Shown here: positions 35,752 through 44,537 of the stretch, one piece after another
Layout: every line of letters starts with the position of its first letter
Position numbering within the stretch: the stretch's first letter is position 1
Assembly: GCA_963712955.1 (NCBI GenBank)
Contig: CAVQKF010000017.1
Span: 5,739-69,738 of the forward strand
From: DATFVJ01 sp963712955
GTDB taxonomy: Bacteria > Actinomycetota > Actinomycetes > Streptosporangiales > Streptosporangiaceae
Length of the DNA: 64,000 nucleotides
Reading direction: 5' to 3'
The notes under the pieces: generated by a model
The model's database searches: none
Seen by the model: the letters and a program-made list of their open reading frames with translations, nothing else
Told to the model about the DNA's origin: nothing
Position numbers and translations under genes: made by a program

Positions 35752-36102
35752 ACCGCAACCATACGGCGGGGCCGCCGTCCAAGCGCAAGCATTTGAACGC
35801 GCTGTCTACGCCCCCCGATACCGGCCCATGCTCCAGCAAGGCTGTGACCACCCGGATTTCCACCGACATCAGTCGACTGGCTGCATGGTGATACAGACGC
35901 GATCCCTGTATCAGGCGCCCAGCTGGCTCCTCTTGACAATCGACAAACCGGGCCAACCCGGTGAAGGGACTCTGCTTCGAACTACGACCGCTCACGACCG
36001 GGGCGCTTGTTCGGTGAGGAGCCGTAGGTGCGCCGTAACGGCATCGGTGAGCGTGGAATCACAGCCCACTAGCGGCTCACCTGAAGGGGACAGGTCTCAC
36101 CC

Positions 36103-36579
36103 GTGCACACCACCCGCAGCCCGCGCCGGGCACCGGCCGATCCGGCAATGAAAACGAAGAACATGAGCGTGCCGGCAAGGTCCGCCGTTACGGTGGCTGG
36201 GCTCGGAGCCGCCGTCCTCTCCGCGGCCACGGCCGCTTCCGCAGCCGCGCCGCACGCCGCGGCCGCCACCCCGGCGGCGTCGGCAAACCCGCTTGCCTAC
36301 ATCGCCAACGACGGCTTCGGCTCGAACACAGTGACCGTGATCCGGACCGGCACCAACACCGCAGGCAAGCCGATCACCGTCGGAAACGAGCCCGAAGGCA
36401 TCGCGATCACGCCGAACGGGACGACCGCCTCCGTCACCAACAACGCGCGCCAAGGGAAGGCGATCAGGATGAGGTTCCACCGCTGGTACATGAGGCACTT
36501 CCGGCCGGAAACACTATGGGCCGCGCGGATGCTGATGGAATATGGCGATGACTACGATGCCTTCCGTTGGGCTTACTGA
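36103..36579 (+). pseudogene. truncated YVTN-type beta-propeller protein, chimeric end
   Basis: The signal peptide (TVAGLGAAVLSAATAASAAA) is followed by the first blade of a YVTN beta-propeller (AYIANDGFGSNTVTVI, NEPEGIAITPNGT). After about residue 115 the sequence switches to an unrelated basic/aromatic end (RMRFHRWYMRHFRPETLWAA). Family members have seven or more blades, so this is the front of a deleted gene fused to another fragment. Confidence 0.55.
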
Positions 36580-36765
36580 AGTGCGCAGGGATGTCCCTGT
36601 GCTTAGTGCCGGCGATCCTGAGCGCCGTAACATGCCTTGCATCCTGCGGATTGGATCGGGCCAGAAGATACCGGCCGGAGGTCCGGGTCGAGGCCGTGGG
36701 CGCGGGTGAGGTCCTGCGGGCAGCCGCCGACGTCGCTCGCGGTTGATGTGCGTTTTGCCTGCCAG

Positions 36766-37565
36766 CTATATCGTTCCCCACGTGGAAAATCCGAAGATGC
36801 ATGGCGAGCCGAATGGCTGAGCACTTCTACCTGGTGGGACACCGCAACCGTGTGAGATCCAGCGCCCGGTGTCCAGGTAGAGCAGGTGACCCGGCTGCAG
36901 GACGGTCCCTTCCACCTCCGCCGACCCGCTGGCCGCGAAGAGCACGTGCTCGTGCGCCGGTTCCAGCGGCAGCCGGGCCCGGGCGTCTTTGGGCCAACAA
37001 GCTCGGCCCCGACGATGTCGGAGAACACCCGTGCAGGGGACCGGGCGCCGCCCAGCGACCCGATGAACACAGTGATCTCGAAACCGCCGATCCCAGCGTC
37101 CGGTAGCTGCGCCTGATGCTCGAAGGCGGGCTCGGTCAGCCGCGCCGCGTCGGGCAGCGCCACCCACAACTGCACGCCGTGCAGGCGCGGGTCGTGCTCG
37201 GTCGGCGACTCCTCGAAATGGGCTATCCCACGCCCAGCCGTCATCAGGTTGAGCTGCCCCGGCCTGATCATCTGCTCGCTGCCCAGGCTGTCCCGGTGCA
37301 GCACGTTGCCCGTCATCAGCCAGGTGACGGTCTGCAGGCCGATGTGCGGGTGCGGCGGAACCTGCATCCCGGCCAATCCATCCACCGACATCGGCCCGTA
37401 GTGGTCGATGAAGCACCACGCCCCGACACTCCGGCGCAGCCGGAGTGGTAGCAGCCGGCGCACGGTCATGTCCCCGACTCTGGCCTCCCGCGCGCCAGTA
37501 ATTTCAAGACCAGGAGCCATAACGGGCGTCTGGCCTATCTCAAGCTCCGCATCTACGGTGCTCAC
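36766..37565 (-). pseudogene. pirin-family protein, frameshifted
   Basis: GTG 37565 (after AAGGGAGAGC) begins a pirin-like cupin: RRSVGAWCFIDHYGPM, MQVPPHPHIGLQTVTWLMTG and GRGIAHFEESP, with the metal-binding histidines present. Near 36995 the frame is lost; the next frame continues as KDARARLPLEPAHEHVLFAA and HLLYLDTG. One deleted base accounts for it. Pirins bind iron and some are quercetinase-like or transcription cofactors. Confidence 0.7.
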
Positions 37566-38018
37566 GCGGATGCTCTCCCTTCGGGGCGATCCAGCGGCGC
37601 AATCAGCCGCCTCGCTCAGATGACCCCCAACCGACAATAACCCCGACCTGGCAGCGACGCCGGACCGGCACCTCTTCCGCTTGCTCATGCACCGCGCGAT
37701 CGCTGTCCGGCGGTCGGCACCGGCGGAGAAAAACCGGCCGACGGTACGGGGAAAGGACCAATGCCCCGGTCAGGAAGGGCCGGTCGGCTCTGCGGTAGGC
37801 GAGCCAAGCGGACCAGCGTTTGCCACAAGAGCGGCCGCGGGAGAAGTGGAGCCACGCACCTGCCGACATGGAGGTGATGCGCCGGCGAGACCGCAAAGTC
37901 CATCTGAACGAGATCGAGTCAGCCGCGTGTCAGGCATGGGGATGGGGGGCGGCCGGGCAAAGAGGGCGCGCACCTGGCGACGCGGATGTCGATGCAACCG
38001 CGAGAGGACGGCACACGA

Positions 38019-38495
38019 ATGATGAAAATCAAAGAGGCGGCAACCGGGTTTCTGGCCAGCAAGCGCATCGCAGTCACCGGGGTCTCCCGGACACCACAGG
38101 GCCACGGGAGCAACGTCGTGTACCAGCGCCTGCGGCAACGCGGCTACCAGGTCTTCGCGGTCAACCCGAACGCGGACGAAGTCGAGCACGATCGCTGCTA
38201 CCACGATCTGGCATCCATCCCCGACGGCGTTGACGCGGTCGTCATCGGAACCAGGCCGCAGGTCGCTGAAAGCACCATGCGTGAGTGCGCCGAGCTCGGC
38301 ATCAAGCATGTGTGGATGCACCGGTCCTTCGGCTCGGGGAGCGTCTCCGAAACGGCCACCGATTACGGCCGGGAGCACGGCATTACGGTGATCGACGGAG
38401 GGTGCCCGTGCATGTTCGATCCCACCGCCGACCCCGGGCACAAGGCAATGCGTCTGGTGTTCACCATGACGGGCAAAGTCCCGCGGCAGGTCTGA
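38019..38495 (+). CDS. CoA-binding domain protein
   Basis: A 158-residue protein with the Rossmann-like CoA_binding fold: KRIAVTGVSRTPQGHGSNVV (phosphate-binding turn), GYQVFAVNPNADEVE and the end ITVIDGGCPCMFDP. Single-domain members are widespread and of unclear role, possibly binding CoA or nucleotides. ATG 38019 (a second ATG follows directly) has GAGAGG 11 bases upstream. Confidence 0.85.
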   Translation: MMKIKEAATGFLASKRIAVTGVSRTPQGHGSNVVYQRLRQRGYQVFAVNPNADEVEHDRCYHDLASIPDGVDAVVIGTRPQVAESTMRECAELGIKHVWMHRSFGSGSVSETATDYGREHGITVIDGGCPCMFDPTADPGHKAMRLVFTMTGKVPRQV

Positions 38496-38545
38496 GCCGA
38501 ACCATTTGCGGCAGCCACCCGTCATCCGCAAGATACGTTCGGTGT

Positions 38546-39674
38546 GTGACGGTGTGGCGGGTCCGTGCAGTGCGGCTGCCCGATGGTGAGGCCATCGATG
38601 CGGGAGTCACCGCCGCTGGCCGTTGGATATCGCAACCGCAGCCGGATGCGGAGCCGCTGCCCGGCATGTTCGTGCTGCCCGGTCTGGTCGATGCGCACTG
38701 TCATCTCAGCGTTGGCCCGGGGCAGGACGGTCCGGCCGGGCTGGGCGTGGACGCGGCGCGGGCCGCGGTCGCGCAGGCCCGCGCCGAGGGGATTACCGGC
38801 ATCCGCGACGTCGGCAGCCCGGGCAGCGTCACCTTGAAACTGCTGGCAGACGACGGCGGTGACCTGGTGGTGTGCGGCCGGTTCCTGGCACCCGCGGGCC
38901 GCTACTTCGGTTCGCTGTATTCCCCGGTCCGGGGCGCCTGGCCTGGTGCCAGCGGCGCTCGCCGAAATCGCGGCCGGCGCGCGCTGGGTGAAGCTGGTCG
39001 GCGATTCCCCGTTCGGCAACGGCACCGCGCGCCCGGACGCGAGCGGGCATCCCGACGGAACCGCGCGATCACGCGCGATGCGGATCCGGCCGGCTCAGCC
39101 GGAGAACGCCACCTTGACCTATCCCGTGGCTGACGTACGGCGCCTGGCCGAGGCTGTGCACGCCGCGGGTGCCCGGGTCGCGGTGCATACGACGAGCGGG
39201 TACGTGCAGGAGCTGATCGACGCCGGAGCCGACTCGATCGAGCACGGCTACGCGCTGGACGAGGTGAGCCTGGCTGCGCTTGCCGAACGCGGCGGAGCCT
39301 GGACGCCCACGCTTTGCGTGGCCCTTGGCCTGGGCCGGGGCCGCGATCCGCAGCAGCGCAGGCGCTGGCAGGAACGCAGGGAACGGCTGGCCTACCTGCT
39401 GCCGCTGGCCGTCGGCCTGGGCGTGACGGTCATGACGGGGACCGATGTGTTCGGGACCATCCCGCAGGAGGTTGACCTGATGACGCGGCTTGGGCTCGCG
39501 CCACGCGATGCGCTGGCCGCGGCCACCACCGCGGCGCGTAGCTACCTCGGCTTTGGTGCACTGGGCGACGGCGAGCCCGCCGATCTGATCAGCTTCGACG
39601 ACGACCCGCGCGACGACCCCGCCGTGCTGGCCCACCCGGTCGCGGTGCTGGTCCGCGGCAGGCGGGTGCGCTGA
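38546..39674 (+). pseudogene. amidohydrolase-family protein, frameshifted
   Basis: GTG 38546 starts an imidazolonepropionase/prolidase-type amidohydrolase: the metal-binding VDAHCHLSVG is near residue 50. Near 38935 the frame ends in nonsense and continues in another frame (AALAEIAAGARWVKLVG, VHTTSGYVQELIDAGADSIE, GTDVFGTIPQEVDLM) to the stop at 39674. All metal ligands are present if the frames are joined, so this may be a sequencing indel in a working gene. Confidence 0.7.
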
Positions 39675-39742
39675 GCGGCCAGCCCGCGCAAGTAGTCAGC
39701 CAGCGGGAGCCCGCCCAGCATTACTGGCCTGCGCCATCCCGC

Positions 39743-39776
39743 GCAGCCGTTCGGGATCATGATCCATAACGGCTGC
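39743..39776. repeat. dispersed palindromic repeat, copy 1
   Basis: Arms GCAGCCGTT and AACGGCTGC flank a 16-base centre containing the palindrome GGATCATGATCC. A second copy with the same arms and spacing lies at 44481-44522. The surrounding gap (39675-40140) holds no gene I can support. Confidence 0.75.
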
Positions 39777-40140
39777 CGCTGGCGTGGCACCCTCATGAAT
39801 GGCGCTCGGGACACCGGCCGGCGATGGCACGACGCCCCGCACGTCCGCTGCGACCCGGATCATCCGCCGCCGTACCTCGTCACCGACGTTCGCCTGGGCG
39901 GTGGGCGGCTTCAAGGTGGTGCTTACCGTCACCCGGTCACCGGGCACGGGCCCCGGCCCGATGGCCACCGTCACCGCGGCCGGCTACCGGCACACGCCGC
40001 GGGGCTGGCCCCGGCAGCATTGGCTGACTTGGCTTAACCCGTTGCGCGGGCGCAAAAAGCCCAGGCGATGCGCGTCCGACTCCGGCTGATGGTTGACGGG
40101 CCCGGCGTGGCCTGCTCCGAAGATTGAGCCAGGCGACCGG

Positions 40141-40805
40141 TCAAGTGAAAGGCAGCAACGTCCCTACATGTCCAAAAAATACCGGCCCACCCCGCTTGCC
40201 CGCTAGCTCAACCGAGAGGGTCTCTACAATCCCGTCGGCGAGCATGATCACACCCTTGCCCATAACCGGCTCGAGCCAGAACGTGGTGATTACCACCGCG
40301 TCGCTGATCTGCGGCGGCCAGACCACCCAGACCAAGTCTTCTTGATGGTGCTGCGGCGCTTCGACGGATTGTTCTGCCGATAGCGGTGGACGCGCAGCGC
40401 GGGCCCGGCCGGTAGCTTCGCCTCGGTCATCTCAACCTCGCCAACTGTGGCATTATCCCGCTTCCCGTAGCTTCTTCTGAACCACTCCAGGGTCAGTGAG
40501 CCCTGCCGGACAGGGCCAAACGCCTGGACCTCAATATGGGCCGCGGGTGGCAAGCGGGTGACCTCGGGAAGAAACAACAGCGCGGCCAATATCAATGGCG
40601 GGTCAGCCCTGGCCTTGGCCTCAAGAGCTGCTTTTCTCAGGCAGTTGGCGTGCTCACGGATCTGGGATGGCCGAGCGTCTGCCCCCAGCAGCTTCGCTGC
40701 CGTCTGTTCGGCCTGCGGGCCTGGATCGCCATCGACTCTGACCGGCAGCCAGGCACCGTTCGGGGGAAGGCTTATGCGGGCAACCCAGTTCGTTTCTTCG
40801 CTCAT
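40141..40805 (-). pseudogene. family A paralogue of the WXG-associated pair, frameshifted
   Basis: ATG 40805 overlaps the stop of the family B gene (ATGA). The first 145 residues (LPPNGAWLPVRVDG...KLPAGPALRVHRYR) match the gene at 31163-31762. Near 40345 a single missing base throws the frame; the adjacent frame continues as DLVWVVWPPQISDAVVITTF, equivalent to the PPQIDDLLLLSTSW region of the paralogue, and stops at 40141. Confidence 0.6.
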
Positions 40806-41431
40806 CTCACCCATCTCAGTGTTGTGCAGATCGCGTCGAACAGGCGGGTCAGCGCAGGGGCGAGGGGTGCGAGCGGGGTGGAGAAGGACAGCAGCAGCCA
40901 GGTTCCGCTGCCCGGCACGGGCACGAACACCGCCAAGGTGGTCGCCGGCTCCGCGTGCTCGCCGCCGGGGAGAGCCCGGCGCAGTTCCCGCACCGCCGTC
41001 CCGGCGGGGAGGTCCACCACACCGACCTCGTGCCCGTCAGCGCGCCGCGCCTGGGCCAGTCCGGCAGCGGTGGTGGTGCTGCCATCGCCAGGCGCAGGGA
41101 TCAGGAAGGTCACTAACGACGCGGCGAGGGGAATACCGGCCGCCTCCTGCAGCGAGACGTACAGCTCAAGCCCGCCCGCCTGATAGGCGGCCCTGGCCCT
41201 GGCCCCGAGCTCTCGGCGGGCCTGCGCCTTCAGGTGCGGGACGTTCTCCGCGCCGCGGAACTGGCGCTTGACCAATGCCGCCACCGACCGCAGGCGGTCG
41301 ACCGGGTCGAGGTCAACGGTGAACCATTCGTCCGGCACCACCACACGGTAGCCCAGCGCCTCACCGGTGCCGGGCACCTCACCGGTGCCGGGCGCTCGGC
41401 CTGCGGTGCCCGTCACGTCCACCGCCGTCAC
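40802..41431 (-). CDS. family B paralogue of the WXG-associated pair
   Basis: A 209-residue protein from GTG 41431, which overlaps the upstream fragment's stop (GTGA). Shares VVVPDEWFTVDL, RARAAYQAGGLELYV, DLPAGTAVR and LFDAICTTLRWVR with the protein encoded at 31756-32361. The N-terminus carries a short duplicated PGTGE stretch. The function is unknown; its partner downstream is the family A paralogue, so the pair is conserved although its order is reversed. Confidence 0.7.
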   Translation of the reverse strand: MTAVDVTGTAGRAPGTGEVPGTGEALGYRVVVPDEWFTVDLDPVDRLRSVAALVKRQFRGAENVPHLKAQARRELGARARAAYQAGGLELYVSLQEAAGIPLAASLVTFLIPAPGDGSTTTAAGLAQARRADGHEVGVVDLPAGTAVRELRRALPGGEHAEPATTLAVFVPVPGSGTWLLLSFSTPLAPLAPALTRLFDAICTTLRWVR

Positions 41432-41640
41432 GGCTCAGCCACTCCCGCCCATCGCGCCTTAAGGTCGTCGTAGCCGGGGAAGCGGATCCCGGCGAAGTTG
41501 AGCACTTGATCTGTCTTCGATGTCAGGTCGATCCCCAGCCCAGTGACCTGAACCGGCCGGAAAACGTCCCGCGGGCGGCTATCCGCGCCGCGACGTTCGT
41601 CTCACCGACGCGCAACTCGAGGGCACCTCCCTCACACCTC
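41428..41640 (-). pseudogene. C-terminal fragment of an upstream gene in the second A-B locus
   Basis: A frame ending at 41428 encodes QVTGLGIDLTSKTDQVLNFA followed by GIRFPGYDDLKARWAGV. The stretch before it (LELRVGETNVAARIAARGTF) is in another frame, so an indel near 41560 is inferred. It probably is the tail of a membrane or secreted partner that has been lost upstream. The remaining gap to 41972 holds only the presumed promoter of the next gene. Confidence 0.4.
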
Positions 41641-41972
41641 CCTCACAGACGCGAATCTCGGGCCGAAGCCCAAAGTTGTGCCGACCGCCGTGCCACTCCG
41701 GGCTAATCGCACGCTAATTGCATGCGGATCTTGACCTACGGTGCGCGTCCGTTCATCTGCCACGGAGGCAGCTTGCCTGTTGTTCCCGGGTGGGTCGGCT
41801 CCTTGCGTCGCCGAATCTGGCCGCGGGCGCCTCTGTGATTGACGGCCGTTTGCGCTGATTGTTAGATTCCGTCGGAAGCGTCTCGTATCGCGGGACGGTC
41901 AGGTGAGCGTTATCGCGCGGGCCTGAGTGGGTACCGGGACTGGCGGCACGCGGGAACGGGAGGGGCTCGTAT

Positions 41973-43838
41973 ATGCGCACTGTCTGGTCATCACGGGGAT
42001 CTTTAGCAAGATTCGGGCCGGGGTCGCCAACGGGAGGATGGCGAAGGTGGCGTCTGCTGCTGGTGCCCGCGGTGGGCGTCGCGGTCATCTGCCAGCTGGG
42101 GATGGCGGGCACGGCCGCCCTGGCCTTGAGGACAGTGAAAGCTGCGGCCTCGAGCACTATCGCACCCAACCGAGTGAACGAGCTTGACTGCAACGGCTGG
42201 AGCGCGAAGTACGGCACGGTCAGGAAGCTCGCCAGCAACTGTACGGACCCGGTCAAGGTCGTCAGCGGGAAGCGCTTCCGCTTCATCGACAACGGCTGGT
42301 ACATCGGCCACGACGAGCCCAGCGTCAAGTTCATCTCCACTGCGCCGGGTTCTGGCAACACGATGACGTACCTGACGAAGCTCCCGGTGGACCCGCGCAA
42401 GTCCCCGACCGCGTCGGGCAGCGTCACCGACTACGCTGAGCTGTCTGTCGCGCCCTGGTTCGGGCTTCCCATCTGTGACTCTCTGTCCTTCCCGCAGGGC
42501 GCCTGTACGCCGGACAGTGACAGCAATGACCCGAATGCGGCTGGCTCCGCGTTCACGGAGCTGCAGCTGTATCCGCCGGGCTACACCCCGTTCCGCGAAT
42601 CCACCAGCTGCAGCGCGACCAGGTGGTGCGCCGCGTTGACCATCGACAGCCTGGCGTGCAACGCCACCGGCGCCTGCAACAACAACTGCACTGAGCCGGT
42701 CAACTTCGGCTACCTGCAGACGAACGGCGTCCCCGCCGGACCGCCGAACCCGCAGCAGGCCGACGTCAGCACGTTCACCCCGAACGGCAATACCCTGATG
42801 ATCAACTCGGGTGACACGCTCGCCGTCTCCATCTCGGACCCGCCGCAGGGGTTCACGACGGTAATCCGGGATTTAACTACCCATCAGACCGGGTTCATGA
42901 CGGCCAGCGCGGCGAACGGCTTCGCGGACACCAACATGAGCGACTGCTCTGGCGTTCCGCACACCTTCCACGCGGAGTACAGCACCGCGTCTGTTCAGAA
43001 TCAGGTCCCGTGGGCCGCGCTCGAGGGCGGCGTGCTGATGCAGCAGGAGATCGGTCACTCCGAGGTCTGCAACTCGGTGACGAACAAGGACCCGTTCTCG
43101 GTCTCCATCAATGGCCAGACATACAGTGACCCGAACGTCTTCGACACGTGCGTGGGCGGGTCGGAAGGCCCGACCGCCACAGGTGAGGGCCCGTGTAATC
43201 CGCAAACGGGCATCTGTCAGAACGCGGAGACACAAGGACCCACCGGACCGGTGGCGTGCCCGACCAACGAGGCGGCCAGCGGCGCGAACTGCGAGTTCGC
43301 CGACGGTTACTGCTTCCAGAAAGGCACCCGGACGGTCACGATCAACGGCGCGCCAGTGACGGAAGTATCGCAGGCCAACTGGTGCAACACCGGTCGGTAC
43401 CAGAATGGTGACCTGGACTTCGACGGTGTCGACTACGTGCCGAATACCTGGCCGAATGGCACCAGGGACCATCCGACATCGTTCGAGTACGCCGGACCGT
43501 TCCAGGCAAACGGGAGGCCATATCCGCAGATCCAGTTCGAGACCAACGTCGGCGGATCCTCGGCCCTGTGCGACACCGTGACCGGGGTGGGTTGCACCGT
43601 CGCGCCGATCGGCGCGAAGTTCTATCCGTTCTGGTCGCTCAGCCCGCATCGCGTCGCGCTCGGGTCGACCCAGACCTTGTGCGTGTGGAATTTCGGGAAC
43701 GAGTTGCCCAACACCTTGCGGAGCTTCGGGAAGGACGCTCAGTACGGCACTCCTGACGTGGCCCGGTTCGCCGGCACGATCATCAGCCCGGTAGAGCCCA
43801 ATCCCGAGTTCGCCCCACGCTGCGCGGGTCAGCTATAG
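41973..43838 (+). CDS. secreted cysteine-rich protein of unknown function
   Basis: A 621-residue protein with an N-terminal export signal (basic region, then LLLVPAVGVAVICQLGMAGT). The mature protein is Asn/Thr/Gly-rich with over twenty cysteines, many closely spaced (CSATRWCA, CNATGACNNNC), implying a disulfide-stabilised extracellular fold. Segments such as PVDPRKSPTASGSVTDYAEL and SDCSGVPHTFHAEYSTA recur in uncharacterised secreted proteins of soil actinobacteria. No catalytic motif recognised. Confidence 0.75.
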   Translation: MRTVWSSRGSLARFGPGSPTGGWRRWRLLLVPAVGVAVICQLGMAGTAALALRTVKAAASSTIAPNRVNELDCNGWSAKYGTVRKLASNCTDPVKVVSGKRFRFIDNGWYIGHDEPSVKFISTAPGSGNTMTYLTKLPVDPRKSPTASGSVTDYAELSVAPWFGLPICDSLSFPQGACTPDSDSNDPNAAGSAFTELQLYPPGYTPFRESTSCSATRWCAALTIDSLACNATGACNNNCTEPVNFGYLQTNGVPAGPPNPQQADVSTFTPNGNTLMINSGDTLAVSISDPPQGFTTVIRDLTTHQTGFMTASAANGFADTNMSDCSGVPHTFHAEYSTASVQNQVPWAALEGGVLMQQEIGHSEVCNSVTNKDPFSVSINGQTYSDPNVFDTCVGGSEGPTATGEGPCNPQTGICQNAETQGPTGPVACPTNEAASGANCEFADGYCFQKGTRTVTINGAPVTEVSQANWCNTGRYQNGDLDFDGVDYVPNTWPNGTRDHPTSFEYAGPFQANGRPYPQIQFETNVGGSSALCDTVTGVGCTVAPIGAKFYPFWSLSPHRVALGSTQTLCVWNFGNELPNTLRSFGKDAQYGTPDVARFAGTIISPVEPNPEFAPRCAGQL

Positions 43839-43841
43839 CAG

Positions 43842-44438
43842 CTAGCACCGAACCAGCGCGATGACCTGCAGCCAGCCGGGCATGGCACTCAACGGTACGA
43901 AGACGCAGGAGGTGAAGACGAGCAGGAACATGACCGGCACGCCTGCCGCCTGGGCCGCTTCCGGATCGCTGACTCGGCCGAGGGCCGCGAAGCCCCAGGA
44001 GATCGCGTACGCGAACGCGACCACTTGGCCGAGGGCGGCGAGCAGACCGCCTGCGCCGTTGGGGCTGCGGAACATGGCCGCGAAACCGACGCCGATCATG
44101 ACCGCGACGACTACCAGGTGGCGGGCCAGGTCGGCCATCGTCCGGCCGCCCAGCACCGCGATGCGGGCCATGGGCAGCGTGCGGAAGCGGACCAGGATGC
44201 CGGAACGAAGATCGGTAGACAGCCCTACCGCGGTGCCGATCGCGCCGAAGCAGACGGACTGCGCGAAGATGCCGGGCATCAGGTAATCGACGTAGTCCAC
44301 TCTGGGCACGTGGATCGCGCCGCCGAACGCGTAGCGGAACAGCAGCACGAAGATCACGGGCTGGACGGTGGCGAAGATCAGCGCCTGCGGGGTCCGGAGA
44401 GAGCGCTGAGCCGACGGCGAATGTCTCTCCGGGCACAA
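43842..44438 (-). pseudogene. ABC-2 type permease (DrrB-like), truncated at both ends
   Basis: About 185 residues with five hydrophobic segments match daunorubicin-resistance-type ABC-2 permeases (FATVQPVIFVLLFRYAFGGA, GIFAQSVCFGAIGTAVGLS, FVPLSAMPGWLQVIALVRC). The cytoplasmic N-terminus is replaced by unrelated sequence and the last membrane segment is missing after QVIALVRC. No ATPase partner is adjacent. Confidence 0.7.
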
Positions 44439-44480
44439 ACCCGCAGCCTACCGCCAGGCCGCCCGCGATCGACGACGCTA

Positions 44481-44522
44481 CGCGGCAGCCGTTTCGAATA
44501 ATGATCCTTAACGGCTGCCGCG
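44481..44522. repeat. dispersed palindromic repeat, copy 2
   Basis: A 13-bp perfect arm (CGCGGCAGCCGTT) and its complement enclose 16 bases containing ATGATCC. It matches the copy at 39743-39776 in arm core, spacing and part of the loop. It lies between the permease relic and the convergent end of the propeller gene and could double as a terminator. Confidence 0.75.
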
Positions 44523-44537
44523 GCTGCGTCACGGCCG

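Noticed and set aside
39800..40090. Small plus-strand proteins after the amidohydrolase
   Set aside because: Several overlapping frames are open but none has conserved motifs, a ribosome-binding site or consistent codon bias.
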